NCBI RefSeq assembly: GCF_029952525.1
Contig: NZ_JASAOF010000021.1
Coordinates: 42,843-106,842 of the forward strand
Source of the DNA: Saccharopolyspora ipomoeae
GTDB taxonomy: Bacteria; Actinomycetota; Actinomycetes; Mycobacteriales; Pseudonocardiaceae
Length of the DNA: 64,000 nucleotides
Direction of reading: 5' to 3'
A program made the translations under genes and the position numbers. Shown here piece after piece: positions 34,196 through 42,402 of this stretch. Within the stretch, counting starts at the first letter, position 1. Every line of letters starts with the position of its first letter. The notes below the pieces were generated by a model. The model had not been told where the DNA came from, did no database searches, and saw only the letters and a program-made list of their open reading frames with translations.

Positions 34196-34800
34196 GCGGC
34201 GAGTTCGACGCCGCCCTGCGCGGCGCCACCGCCACCCTGCGCACCAGCGACGGCGCGAGCCGTCCGCTGCCGGGACGGCGCTGGAGCGCCGCTCCCGAGG
34301 CCGCCGACCGGCACGTGCTGGCGTCCTGCACCGGTCCCGTGCTCGACATCGGCTGCGGACCCGGCAGGCTCACCGAGGCCCTGACCAGAGCAGGAGTGCC
34401 GTGCCTGGGCATCGACAGCTCGCCGCTGGCCGTCGCGATGACCGTGCGGCGCGGGGCGATGGCGCTGCGCCGCGACGTCTTCGGCCCGCTGCCCGGTGAG
34501 GGCGGCTGGGGCGAGGCGCTGCTCATCGACGGCAACATCGGCATCGGCGGCGACCCCCGAGCCTTGCTGGGGCGGGTCCGCCGGTTGCTGCGGCCCGGGG
34601 GAGCGGCGTGGGTGGAGGTCGAGCCGCCCGGGACCGGGATCTGGTGCGGTACCGCCGTCGTCGACGCCGCCGGACCGGGCCGCAGCTTCGGCTGGGCCCG
34701 GGTGGGCGCCGAAGCCATCGCGGGCCTGGCTCCGGGGTTCGTCCCGCGCGTGATCGCGGTCGGCGGGCGCTGGTTCGCGGAGCTGCGCAGCACGTCTTGA
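34192..34800 (+). CDS. class I SAM-dependent methyltransferase
   Basis: A 202-residue Rossmann methyltransferase. Motif I is VLDIGCGPGRLTEAL, motif II GIDSSPLAV, and the post-I acidic patch is followed by LLRPGGAAWVEVE. GTG 34192 overlaps the stop of the DUF2064 gene by 4 bases, so the three-gene unit GT2, DUF2064 and methyltransferase is coupled. It likely methylates the product of those transferases (inference). Confidence 0.88.
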   Translation: MSGEFDAALRGATATLRTSDGASRPLPGRRWSAAPEAADRHVLASCTGPVLDIGCGPGRLTEALTRAGVPCLGIDSSPLAVAMTVRRGAMALRRDVFGPLPGEGGWGEALLIDGNIGIGGDPRALLGRVRRLLRPGGAAWVEVEPPGTGIWCGTAVVDAAGPGRSFGWARVGAEAIAGLAPGFVPRVIAVGGRWFAELRSTS

Positions 34801-35021
34801 CTCGCGGCGACCGGAGAACCAGGATTCCCGCCCGCATGGGACAATAAGTCCAGTGTGGACGATCGGAAAAACGGTACCGGCGAGGATGAATCGGACTTAG
34901 CGCGTCAAAGGCCCCTGCCCGGCTGTGATTTTGCTCCGAATGGCGTGATTTTCCGCCCGAATTGCTCGGGTTTGTCGCTCTGGTCTCGTTGGGCCCGGTT
35001 TTCCATACAGTATTCTGCATT

Positions 35022-35047
35022 CACTCGTCCGGGTGTCCGGACGAGTG
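35022..35047 (+). promoter_or_regulatory. strong hairpin in the terC leader
   Basis: A perfect 11-bp stem (CACTCGTCCGG 35022-35032 / CCGGACGAGTG 35037-35047) with loop GTGT. It ends 28 bases before the terC start and 17 bases before its GAGGGG ribosome binding site. A -10-like TACAGT lies just upstream (about 35006). The hairpin could be an operator or an RNA control element. It lacks the conserved yybP-ykoY core, so I do not call a manganese riboswitch. Confidence 0.55.
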
Positions 35048-35075
35048 GCGCAGCAGTCGGTGTGAGGGGACGCGG

Positions 35076-36080
35076 ATGAACTTCCCGGTGTGGGTGTGGG
35101 CGGTGACGCTGGTCGCGCTGCTCGGCCTGATCGCGGCCGACCTGCTGATCGTGGGCCGGCGGCCGCACGCCGTCGGCGTCAAGGAAGCCGGCTTGTGGGT
35201 GGCCTTCTACGTCGCGCTCGCGGCGATCTTCGGCGGACTGCTGTTCGCCTTCGCCGGGTCGACCAGCGGCGCGGAGTTCTTCGCCGGGTACGTCACCGAG
35301 TACAGCCTGTCGGTGGACAACCTGTTCGTCTTCGTGCTCATCATGTCCCGGTTCGCGGTGCCCCGCGAGCACCAGCACCGGGTCCTCTACATCGGCATCC
35401 TGATCTCGCTGGTGCTGCGCGCGGTCTGCATCGCCGCGGGCGTCGCGGTGCTCGCCGCGTTCAACTGGGTGTTCTACCTGTTCGGCGCGTTCCTGATCTA
35501 CACCGCGATCAAGGTCGCCCGCGACGCCGGCGACGACTCGGAGGACGACGACGGCAGCGGCATGATCCGCGCGCTGCAGAAGTTCGTGCCCACCACCGAC
35601 ACCTACGACGGCGGCAAGATGGTCACCCGCGTCGACGGCAAGCGGATGTTCACCCCGCTGCTGCTGGTCGTGGCCGCGCTCGGGCTCGCCAACGTGATCT
35701 TCGCGCTCGACTCGATGCCGGCCATCTTCGGGCTCACCAAGGACGGCTTCATCATCTTCACCGCGAACGCCTTCGCGCTGATGGGGCTGCGGCAGCTGTA
35801 CTTCGTCATCGGCGGGCTGCTCGACCGGCTCATCTACCTCAGCTACGGGCTGGCGGTCATCCTCGGCTTCATCGGGCTGAAGCTGATCATCGAAGCGCTG
35901 CACGGCTCGCACGTCGAGGAGATCCACTTCGCGGTGCCCGACATCGGCATCGCCGCCTCGCTGGGCTTCATCGTGCTCACCCTGGCCATCACCACGGTCG
36001 CCAGCCTCGCCCGGTCGCGCACCAAGCGCCAGGACGAACCGGCACCTGAACCGGTGACGACCGGGGCCGAGGCGGAATAA
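35076..36080 (+). CDS. TerC-family integral membrane protein
   Basis: A 334-residue protein with about 9 transmembrane helices. The TerC signature is present: FAGYVTEYSLSVDNLFVFVL, with conserved acidic residues in helices, and later ANVIFALDSMPAIFGLTKD. A cytoplasmic loop (about residues 150-195) is acidic (DDSEDDDGS). The family moves Mn(II) or Ca(II) out of the cell or supplies metal to secreted proteins, and was first linked to tellurite resistance. GAGGGG precedes ATG 35076 by 6 bases. Confidence 0.92.
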   Translation: MNFPVWVWAVTLVALLGLIAADLLIVGRRPHAVGVKEAGLWVAFYVALAAIFGGLLFAFAGSTSGAEFFAGYVTEYSLSVDNLFVFVLIMSRFAVPREHQHRVLYIGILISLVLRAVCIAAGVAVLAAFNWVFYLFGAFLIYTAIKVARDAGDDSEDDDGSGMIRALQKFVPTTDTYDGGKMVTRVDGKRMFTPLLLVVAALGLANVIFALDSMPAIFGLTKDGFIIFTANAFALMGLRQLYFVIGGLLDRLIYLSYGLAVILGFIGLKLIIEALHGSHVEEIHFAVPDIGIAASLGFIVLTLAITTVASLARSRTKRQDEPAPEPVTTGAEAE

Positions 36081-36106
36081 AGCGCGCCGCCCGGCGTTGT
36101 CCGGGC

Positions 36107-36457
36107 ATGGCGCGCAAATCGCCGGAGCGGATCCTGGCCGAGCACCGGGACGAGGTGCAGCACCGCATCGAGTCGCTGCAGCGGCACCTCGCGTCCATCG
36201 TCGAGCAGGCCACCTGGACCACCAACGACGACGAGCACGACCCCGAGGGCGTGACCATCGCCTACGAGCGCGCCCAGACCCAGGGCCTGCTGGCCGACGC
36301 CAAGGCCGAGCTCGACGCGCTCGACCAGGCCGCCCACCGCATCGAGACCGGTACCTACGGCCAGTGCCTGCGCTGCGGCAAGCGCATCAGCAAGGAACGC
36401 CTCGAAGCCCTGCCCGCGGCCACCCTGTGCATCCGCTGCACCTCGGCGCGGCACTGA
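36107..36457 (+). CDS. DksA/TraR-type zinc-finger protein
   Basis: A 116-residue protein with an N-terminal coiled-coil (IESLQRHLASIVEQA) and a C-terminal DksA/TraR zinc finger: CLRCGKRI ... LCIRCT (C-x2-C and C-x2-C), within the IETGTYGQCLRCGKRIS signature. The tip has DDEHDPEGVT, acidic like DksA coiled-coil tips. It may bind the RNA polymerase secondary channel, though actinobacterial paralogues are little studied. Lies 26 bases after terC, same strand. Confidence 0.88.
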   Translation: MARKSPERILAEHRDEVQHRIESLQRHLASIVEQATWTTNDDEHDPEGVTIAYERAQTQGLLADAKAELDALDQAAHRIETGTYGQCLRCGKRISKERLEALPAATLCIRCTSARH

Positions 36458-36501
36458 CCTCCCGCAGCGGGCGCGGGCCGCGAACGACCCCGCTCGCGCG
36501 C

Positions 36502-36837
36502 TCAGGTCGGGCGCCAGACCGCCAGTTCGCAGCCACCGGGCTCCCGGAAGTGGAAACGCCGGCCACCGGGGAACTCGAACGGCTCGACCGTGATGACGCC
36601 TCCCGCGCTCTCCACGTCGCGCCGCGCCTGGTCGAGGTCGTCCGCGCGGATCGTCACCAGGGGCGCCGGAGGCAGCTCGTCGGGATCGGACTGGAAGCCG
36701 AGGGTGATACCGGCACCGGCCACGTCGGCGTAGTCGGGCCCGTAGGGGGTGGCGGTCCAGCCGAAAGCCCGTGCGAAGAACCGGCCCGAGCTGGAAGCCG
36801 CACTCGATGGGAACTCAACGAAGTCGATCGCGTACAC
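36502..36837 (-). CDS. VOC-family protein (single glyoxalase domain)
   Basis: A 111-residue protein with one vicinal-oxygen-chelate fold: YAIDFVEFPSS, then RFFARAFGW, LVTIRADDLDQARRDVES, and the end HFREPGGCELAVWRP typical of glyoxalase/bleomycin-resistance proteins. It starts at GTG 36837. Much longer in-frame extensions lack similarity and overlap the desaturase. Function unknown; dimers of this family often bind or metabolise small electrophiles. Confidence 0.82.
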   Translation of the reverse strand: MYAIDFVEFPSSAASSSGRFFARAFGWTATPYGPDYADVAGAGITLGFQSDPDELPPAPLVTIRADDLDQARRDVESAGGVITVEPFEFPGGRRFHFREPGGCELAVWRPT

Positions 36838-36926
36838 GCCCCGAGCGTAGGTGCGGCCCCCGACAGCGGGCTCCCGGTCGAGGACCAACACCGAGTTGAC
36901 CCCTCGGTGAGGCTGCCCGGTGGGTC

Positions 36927-37859
36927 TCAGTCCTCGCCGACGGCCAGCCGGGACAGCCGCGTGGGCGTGGGCCAGCGGACGTGGTGGACCCACCCGGCCT
37001 TCTCGAACAGCCAGATGACCCGCGCCGAGATGTCGATCTGACCCCGTTGCACGCCGTGCCGGGCGCAGGTGGGGTCGGCGTGGTGCAGGTTGTGCCAGGA
37101 CTCGCCCATGCTCAGGATCGCCAGCGGCCAGAAGTTCGCCGCCTTGTCGCGGCTCTTGAACGGGCGTTCGCCCACCAGGTGGCAGATGGAGTTCACCGAC
37201 CAGGTCACGTGGTGCAGGAACGCCACCCGCACCAGACCGGCCCAGAAGAACGCGGTCAGCGCGCCCCATGCGGTGCCGGTGATCAGCCAGCCCATCAGGC
37301 CCGGCAGCAGGAACGTCGCCACGGTCAGCGGCCCGAAGAGCTTGTGCACCAGGCGCATGTCGGAGTCGGCCAGCAGGTCCGGGACGAAGCGCTCCTGGTT
37401 GGTCAGGTCGCGCTCGAACACCCAGCCCATGTGCGCGTGCCAGAACCCGCGCACCAGCGCAGCCGGTGAGGTCCCGAAGGCCCAGGGGGAGTGCGGGTCG
37501 CCCTCCCGGTCGGCGAAGGCGTGGTGGCGGCGGTGGTCGGACACCCAGTGCAGGATCGGCCCCTGCACCGCCATGCTCGCCACGACCGCGAGGGTGATCC
37601 GCAACCAGCGCTTCGCGCGGAAGGCGCCGTGGGTGAAGTAGCGGTGGTAGCCGACCGTGACGCCCAGGATCGTCAGCACGTACCAGCCCGCCGCCAGGGC
37701 GACGTCCCACCAGCGCAGGCCCCAGCCCCACGCCAGCGGCACGGCCGCCAGCAGCGCCAGGAACGGTCCGAGGATGAACACGTACACCGACAGCTGCGGG
37801 CCCCAGGGCCTGCGCCCGGCCAGGACGGGTTTGGGTCCGGTGATCTCGGCAGCGTCCAA
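36927..37859 (-). CDS. acyl-CoA (stearoyl-CoA 9-) desaturase family protein
   Basis: A 310-residue membrane di-iron desaturase with three histidine boxes: HRYFTH, HRRHH and HNLHH (in GESWHNLHHADP). About four transmembrane helices. It introduces a cis double bond into acyl-CoA, adjusting membrane fluidity, and needs an electron donor not encoded here. The start is TTG 37859: GAGGAG lies 7 bases upstream, and no in-frame ATG/GTG fits. The ATG at 37866 is in another frame. Confidence 0.92.
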   Translation of the reverse strand: MDAAEITGPKPVLAGRRPWGPQLSVYVFILGPFLALLAAVPLAWGWGLRWWDVALAAGWYVLTILGVTVGYHRYFTHGAFRAKRWLRITLAVVASMAVQGPILHWVSDHRRHHAFADREGDPHSPWAFGTSPAALVRGFWHAHMGWVFERDLTNQERFVPDLLADSDMRLVHKLFGPLTVATFLLPGLMGWLITGTAWGALTAFFWAGLVRVAFLHHVTWSVNSICHLVGERPFKSRDKAANFWPLAILSMGESWHNLHHADPTCARHGVQRGQIDISARVIWLFEKAGWVHHVRWPTPTRLSRLAVGED

Positions 37860-38069
37860 CTGGCATCTCCTCGGCTAGGGGTGCGGTGGGCCCGCACGCT
37901 TCACCCAACCCCGAGGGCGCTGATGATCGCAAGGAACCGGGCGGCAACCGGCGGTGAACTCCGCACGACCGGTACGTCGCATTCGGTAGGGCGGTTGTCG
38001 CTCCTGGGCCGACGATGCGAGCGGCCAACGCGCCGATGCTGGTCTCACCGACGAAGAAGGTGAGCAGAG

Positions 38070-38327
38070 ATGGTGACCGAACTCCTGATGCAGTGGGGAC
38101 CCGGTGGTCCCGGACCCGGCGGGCACGGCGGAGGCCCGTTCTGGATCTTCGGGCTGGTGTGGATGGTGCTCATCGCCGCCCTGATCGGCACGGTGATCTA
38201 CGCGCTGCTGCGCAAGACCCGGCGTCCCTCGGCGACCGAGAGCGCCCGCACGATCCTCGCCGAGCGCTACGCCCGAGGCGAGCTCACCGGCGAGGAGTAC
38301 CGAGAACGACTCGGCGAACTCCGGTGA
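38070..38327 (+). CDS. small membrane protein with SHOCT domain
   Basis: An 85-residue protein. A Gly/Pro-rich extracytoplasmic N-terminus (GPGGPGPGGHGG) precedes one transmembrane helix (FWIFGLVWMVLIAALIGTVI). A C-terminal SHOCT motif follows (TILAERYARGELTGEEYRER), the short helical domain often found at the ends of membrane or oligomerising proteins. Function unknown. It is followed by three CATG-centred palindromes. Confidence 0.8.
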   Translation: MVTELLMQWGPGGPGPGGHGGGPFWIFGLVWMVLIAALIGTVIYALLRKTRRPSATESARTILAERYARGELTGEEYRERLGELR

Positions 38328-38359
38328 TGTGGTCGTGAACTCCGGGTGATGTGGTTGTG

Positions 38360-38503
38360 GGAGGGGGACAGTTTTCATGAAAACTGTCCCCCTCCACGTC
38401 CACGAGACACCCCCACGAGGTCTCCCGTCCCCACGAGTGGGGAAGTTTTCATGAAAACTTCCCGGTCTCCAGAGGTGGGCAGTTTTCATGAGAACTGTCC
38501 ACC
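38360..38503. repeat. three clustered palindromes sharing AGTTTTCATGAAAACT
   Basis: Palindrome 1 (38360-38395) is perfect over 36 bp. Palindrome 2 (38440-38463) is perfect over 24 bp. Palindrome 3 (38474-38503) spans 30 bp with two mismatched pairs. All share the 16-bp AGTTTTCATGAAAACT core (third copy AGTTTTCATGAGAACT), but the flanking arms differ (GGACA, GGA and GGGC types) and remain self-complementary. They fill the gap between convergent genes, so bidirectional termination is one role. Repeated core symmetry with changing arms also suits protein binding sites. Confidence 0.9.
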
Positions 38504-38548
38504 CACCAACGCGAGGTGAGCACCTCGTCCACGAGGGACGTCGTGGTG

Positions 38549-38851
38549 TCAGCTGTGCCGAGCGGCTTGCCGCGAGCCCGGTGCGGAGAGCCGGCCGCGG
38601 GCGCTGACCAGCGCGGTGCGGGCGTTGGCGCGCTCGCCTTGAGCGAGGTGCTCGGCGGCGGAGCGCACCGCGGTCACCGCGTCCGCCGAGACCTCGATCT
38701 GCGGGTGCTCGTCGAGCAGCCCGACGGCGCGGGTGAGTTCCTGACGGGCGCGGTCCGCCGGGTTGTTCGGCTTCGTCAGCAGGTCGATGAGGGCTGTGTC
38801 CACCGCGTCGCGCAGGGCCGCCTCGGTCGAGCTGTGCGGTAGTGCAGTCAC
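38549..38851 (-). CDS. hypothetical helical protein
   Basis: About 100 residues, no family recognised: helical throughout (STEAALRDAVDTALIDLL; ARQELTRAVGLLDEHPQIEV; RSAAEHLAQGERANART) with a basic, Ala/Arg/Ser-rich tail. GTG 38851 is the preferred start. A frame open to 38986 would add a basic stretch without coding character. Coding status rests on codon composition and helix periodicity only. Confidence 0.5.
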   Translation of the reverse strand: MTALPHSSTEAALRDAVDTALIDLLTKPNNPADRARQELTRAVGLLDEHPQIEVSADAVTAVRSAAEHLAQGERANARTALVSARGRLSAPGSRQAARHS

Positions 38852-39245
38852 GGGCCGGGAGTCTATGCGCTGAACAGCACAATTTTCTCCGCCGATGATC
38901 ACCCACATGGGTGGATCTCGTTGATCCGGTGCAACGGAGTGCTGAAAAGTACCCGTCTTTCTCTGCTTCCTCTTCCGAATTCTCACCCGGAAAGTGTTCG
39001 CTGCCGGTCACCGCGAATACCGTCGGGTGAACGCTCGGCGTCGAACGCCTCTCGTGCGCATTTCGCCTGGGTAGGCGGCTTTCGGTGGTTCGTCCGATCT
39101 GCGTGTGCCCTGGCGCACACTTAGTTGCGTCATACAACTAACTTGTTACGGTCACTCTTAGTACCGATTTCTGCTCAGCGCGTTCCGCGCGAGTGACCGG
39201 AACGAATGAGGCCCCGGGGTGGCGCGGGGCCGGAAGGGGCGCAGC
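38852..39245. other. 394-bp intergenic region before the tandem methyltransferases
   Basis: Between divergent genes. It contains a symmetric operator-like element (39121-39141). It is relatively A+T-rich from 38880 to 39160. No small gene is supported. Confidence 0.45.
39121..39141 (+). promoter_or_regulatory. operator-like inverted repeat overlapping a promoter
   Basis: TTAGTTG (39121-39127) and CAACTAA (39135-39141) form a perfect 7-bp inverted repeat with a 7-base centre, the size of a TetR/MarR-family operator. A possible promoter, TTGCGT (39125-39130) with TACGGT (39147-39152) after 16 bases, overlaps it and points to the methyltransferase gene 94 bases on. No such regulator is encoded nearby. 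Confidence 0.5.
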
Positions 39246-40133
39246 GTGACAACTGACCAGCAATGGGACATCGTGACCAGCGTCGGGCTGACCGCGCTGG
39301 GCGTGGCCGCCGCTCGGGCGCTGGAGACCCACCGCGAGAACCGGCTGATCTCCGACCCGTACGCGGCCGCCTTCGTCAAGGCCGCCGACGCACCGGCCCC
39401 CATGCCGACCTCCCCGGCCGAGGTCGCGGAACTGCCGGCCGACTCCGTCTGGGCGCAGGCCAAGATGGAGGACTACATGGGCGTGCGGTCCCGCTGCTTC
39501 GACGACTTCTTCGCTGAGGCGGGCGAAGCGGGAGTCCGGCAGGCCGTGATCCTCGCGTCCGGGCTCGACGCGCGCGCCCAGCGCCTGGACTGGGCCGAGG
39601 GCACCACCGTGTTCGAGATCGACCAGCCCAAGGTCCTGGAGTTCAAGCAGACCGTCCTCGACGGGCTCGACGCCGCGCCGAACTGCGCGCACCGCCCCGT
39701 GGCGATCGACCTGCGCGAGAACTGGTCGGCGGCGCTGACCGAGGCCGGCTTCGACCCGTCGCAACCCACCGCCTGGCTCGCCGAGGGCCTGCTGCCGTAC
39801 CTGCCCGAGGAGGCCGAGCAGCAGCTGCTGGAGACCATCGACCGGCTTTCCGCCCCCGGCAGCCGGCTCGCGGTGGAGGACTTCGCCAACGTCGGGCAGA
39901 TCTTCGAGGACGAGAGCCTCGCGGAGTTCGGCAAGGAGTGGGGCCTGGACATGCGCGACCTGCTGCACTCCGACGACCGCCCCGAGGCGCCCGACGTGCT
40001 GCGCGGGTTCGGCTGGAAGACCGAGGTCGAGGGTGCCGAGGCCAAGGCGGCCCGCTACGGCCGGGACCTGACGGGCCTGTTCGGGCAGATGACCCACGCC
40101 AGCCGCTTCGTGGAGTCCCACAAGCCCGAGTGA
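39246..40133 (+). CDS. TIGR00027-family SAM-dependent methyltransferase, copy 1
   Basis: A 295-residue class I methyltransferase of the LCM-like group (PF04072) expanded in actinomycetes. It has WDIVTSVGLTALGVAAARALETHRE, VILASGLDARAQRLDW (motif I), FEIDQPKVLEFK, and AWLAEGLLPYLP. GTG 39246 follows GAAGGGG by about 6 bases. The substrate is unknown; roles in polyketide or leucine carboxyl methylation have been suggested for the family. A paralogue follows directly. Confidence 0.9.
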   Translation: MTTDQQWDIVTSVGLTALGVAAARALETHRENRLISDPYAAAFVKAADAPAPMPTSPAEVAELPADSVWAQAKMEDYMGVRSRCFDDFFAEAGEAGVRQAVILASGLDARAQRLDWAEGTTVFEIDQPKVLEFKQTVLDGLDAAPNCAHRPVAIDLRENWSAALTEAGFDPSQPTAWLAEGLLPYLPEEAEQQLLETIDRLSAPGSRLAVEDFANVGQIFEDESLAEFGKEWGLDMRDLLHSDDRPEAPDVLRGFGWKTEVEGAEAKAARYGRDLTGLFGQMTHASRFVESHKPE

Positions 40134-40144
40134 ACCCGGTGCAC

Positions 40145-40179
40145 CCCCGAAAGGGTCTGCTGGTCAGGCTCTTTCGGGG
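40145..40179 (+). terminator. hairpin between the tandem methyltransferases
   Basis: CCCCGAAAG (40145-40153) pairs with CTTTCGGGG (40171-40179), 9 bp, with a 17-base loop. It begins 11 bases after the first stop and ends 39 bases before the second start. It can separate expression of the two copies; there is no T-run. Confidence 0.55.
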
Positions 40180-40218
40180 AAACCGGCAGGCGGCTCCGGC
40201 CGCGCCTACGATCGGGTC

Positions 40219-41094
40219 GTGGCGGAACAGGACTGGGACATCATCAGCGGCGTCGGCCGCACCGCGCTGGCCGTGGCGGCCGTGCGCGCCATCGAGACCC
40301 ACCGCGCCGACCGGCTCATCGACGACCCCCACGCCGAGGTCCTGGTGCGCGCGGCCGACCAGGGGATGGCGTTCCCGACGACGCCGGAGGCGCTGGCGGC
40401 CATCCCCGACGACGAGCGCGGCTGGGCCGAGCGCATCGACCACTACGTCGGCGTCCGGTCCCGCGTCTTCGACGACTTCCTGCTCGCCGCCGCGCGTTCC
40501 GGCCTGCGGCAGTTCGTGGTCCTGGCGGCCGGTCTCGACGCCCGCCCCTACCGGCTCGACTGGCCCGGCGGCACCGTCGTGTTCGAGCTCGACCAGCCGA
40601 AAGTGCTGCAGTTCAAACGAGAAACCCTCGCCGACGTCGAACTCCCCTGCGGCTACCGGCCGATCGGCGTCGATCTGCGCGAGGACTGGCCCGCCGCGTT
40701 GATCGGAGCGGGTTTCGACACCGCGGAACCCGCGGCGTGGCTGGCGGAGGGTCTGCTGCCGTACCTGCCGGCCGAGGCCGAACGCCGGTTGCTGGCGACG
40801 ATCACCGAGCTGTCCGCGCCGTCGAGCCGGGTGGCGGTCGAGGAGTTCGGCGACACCGCGCGGATCCGCGACGACCCGAAGATCGCCGAGTACGGGCGCA
40901 AGCAGGGCATGGACCTCGACGAACTCCTCCACGCCGGAGGGGTTCCCGTCACCGAGGTGCTCGACGAGCTCGGCTGGCGCGCCGAAGCCGAGCCCAGCGA
41001 GGACGCGGCCACCCGGCTCGGCCGTGACCCGGGGCGCGCCGTCGGCCCGATGCTCGACATCAGCCGATTCGTGACCGCGGTGAAACCCGGGTGA
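40219..41094 (+). CDS. TIGR00027-family SAM-dependent methyltransferase, copy 2
   Basis: A 291-residue paralogue of the preceding gene with the same blocks: WDIISGVGRTALAVAAVRAI, VVLAAGLDARPYRLDW, FELDQPKVLQFK, AWLAEGLLPYLPAEAE, and the closing DISRFVTAVKPG. Starts at GTG 40219. The two copies differ mainly in the N-terminal helix after SVGLTAL and near residues 55-75, where substrate contacts may lie. This looks like an older tandem duplication. Confidence 0.9.
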   Translation: MAEQDWDIISGVGRTALAVAAVRAIETHRADRLIDDPHAEVLVRAADQGMAFPTTPEALAAIPDDERGWAERIDHYVGVRSRVFDDFLLAAARSGLRQFVVLAAGLDARPYRLDWPGGTVVFELDQPKVLQFKRETLADVELPCGYRPIGVDLREDWPAALIGAGFDTAEPAAWLAEGLLPYLPAEAERRLLATITELSAPSSRVAVEEFGDTARIRDDPKIAEYGRKQGMDLDELLHAGGVPVTEVLDELGWRAEAEPSEDAATRLGRDPGRAVGPMLDISRFVTAVKPG

Positions 41095-41166
41095 AGACGA
41101 TCACCGCGACCCGGCTCGCAAGATCGGAGTAGCCTGGGGATTCGCAAGTGTCCGCGAGCGAAACGG

Positions 41167-41448
41167 GTGAGCTCGGTGTTCCTGACAATTCTCGGTTGGA
41201 TCGTCTTCGGTCTGATCGCCGGCTTCATCGCCCGGGCCATCGTGCCCGGCAAGGACGACATCGGCCTGCTGATGACGATCGTCGTCGGTGTCGCCGGTTC
41301 CGCGGTGGGCGGTTTCCTCTTCGGCCTGCTCACGGTGGGCCTGCGCGGTTTTCAGCCGGCGGGCTGGATCGGCTCCGTCATCGGTGCCGTGATCGTGCTC
41401 GTCATCTACAACCAGATCACGGGTCGCAAGCGCCGCATCCGCTCATGA
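41167..41448 (+). CDS. GlsB/YeaQ/YmgE-family stress-response membrane protein
   Basis: A 93-residue protein with three transmembrane helices and Gly-rich turns (FGLIAGFIARAIVPGKDD; GVAGSAVGGFLFGLL; GWIGSVIGAVIVLVIYNQI), the transglycosylase-associated family pattern. It ends in a basic tail (GRKRRIRS). Members are induced by stress but have no proven enzymatic role. Starts at GTG 41167. Its last 6 bases overlap the convergent DUF574 gene. Confidence 0.88.
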   Translation: MSSVFLTILGWIVFGLIAGFIARAIVPGKDDIGLLMTIVVGVAGSAVGGFLFGLLTVGLRGFQPAGWIGSVIGAVIVLVIYNQITGRKRRIRS

Positions 41449-42240
41449 CCTGCGGCCGACACCGGCCAGCGCGGTGAAGCGCTCCGGGTTGTCACCGACC
41501 TCGGAGGGCGAGACCGGCCGCCACTGGGGCAGGAACACCAGCCCCGGTTCGACCAGCTCGAAACCCTCGAAGAACTCGCCGACCTCGACTCGCGAGCGGA
41601 ACGTCATGGGAGTGGCGGTCCGCTTCTTGTAGAGGTCGGCGTGTTCGTCCGCCATGTCGGGGCGTCCCTCGGCGGTGGCGTGCGAGATCGCCAGGTAGCT
41701 GCCCGGCGCCATCGCCGCGCGGTAGCGGGCGATCATCTCCTGCGGGCCGTCCTCGTCGCCGACGAAGTGCAGCAGCGCCACCATCATCACCGCCACCGGT
41801 TCGTCGAGGTCCAGCAGCGCGGCGACCTCGTCCGAGTTCAGCACCTCGTCCGGTTCCCGCGCGTCGGCGCGCACGATGTCGGCGTCGGGGTTGTCGGCCA
41901 GCAGCTTCTTGCTGTAGGCCACGGCGACCGGATCGGTGTCGACGTAGACGACCCGCGTGCCGGGCGCGGCCAGCTGAGCCACCTCGTGCACGTTGCCCAC
42001 GGTCGGGATCCCCGAGCCGAGGTCGAGGAACTGGCGGATTCCCCGCTCGACGCAGAAGTGCACGGCCCGGCGCAGGAACGCGCGGTTGGCCTGCATGATC
42101 TGCGGCAGCTCCGGCCACATCGCGATCGCCTCGTCGCCCATCTCGCGGTCGACGGCGAAGTTGTGGCTGCCGCCGAGGTAGTAGTCGTAGACGCGCGCAG
42201 CGTTCGGCCTGGCCACGTCGACCTCGTCGGGCTCGGACAT
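41443..42240 (-). CDS. DUF574-family SAM-dependent methyltransferase
   Basis: A 265-residue protein of the actinomycete-expanded PF04672 group. The N-terminal RPNAARVYDYYLGGSHNFAV signature precedes motif I (FLDLGSGIPTVGNVHE), VVYVDTDPVAV, and VAVMMVALLHFVGDED. Starts at ATG 42240. These proteins are numerous in streptomycetes and relatives and mostly uncharacterised. Confidence 0.92.
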   Translation of the reverse strand: MSEPDEVDVARPNAARVYDYYLGGSHNFAVDREMGDEAIAMWPELPQIMQANRAFLRRAVHFCVERGIRQFLDLGSGIPTVGNVHEVAQLAAPGTRVVYVDTDPVAVAYSKKLLADNPDADIVRADAREPDEVLNSDEVAALLDLDEPVAVMMVALLHFVGDEDGPQEMIARYRAAMAPGSYLAISHATAEGRPDMADEHADLYKKRTATPMTFRSRVEVGEFFEGFELVEPGLVFLPQWRPVSPSEVGDNPERFTALAGVGRRS

Positions 42241-42402
42241 CGCACTACCCCCTCACGACCGGGCGGAGGTCCCGCCCAGCCGTGATGCTAATACCCCGCA
42301 GACCCGAGTCGAGGTCAAGCACCGGCCACGGTTCAGTTGCCAACCCGTACCACCGCCACCGGGGTCACCAGATCGCGTCGGTCGGGTGTGCGGGAGGGAG
42401 CA

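Noticed and set aside
34900..35075. Manganese (yybP-ykoY) riboswitch before terC
   Set aside because: The expected conserved core is not visible; only one strong hairpin is present.
38360..38503. Palindrome cluster considered as a CRISPR array
   Set aside because: Copies are self-complementary, unevenly spaced and of unequal length, and no cas genes are present.
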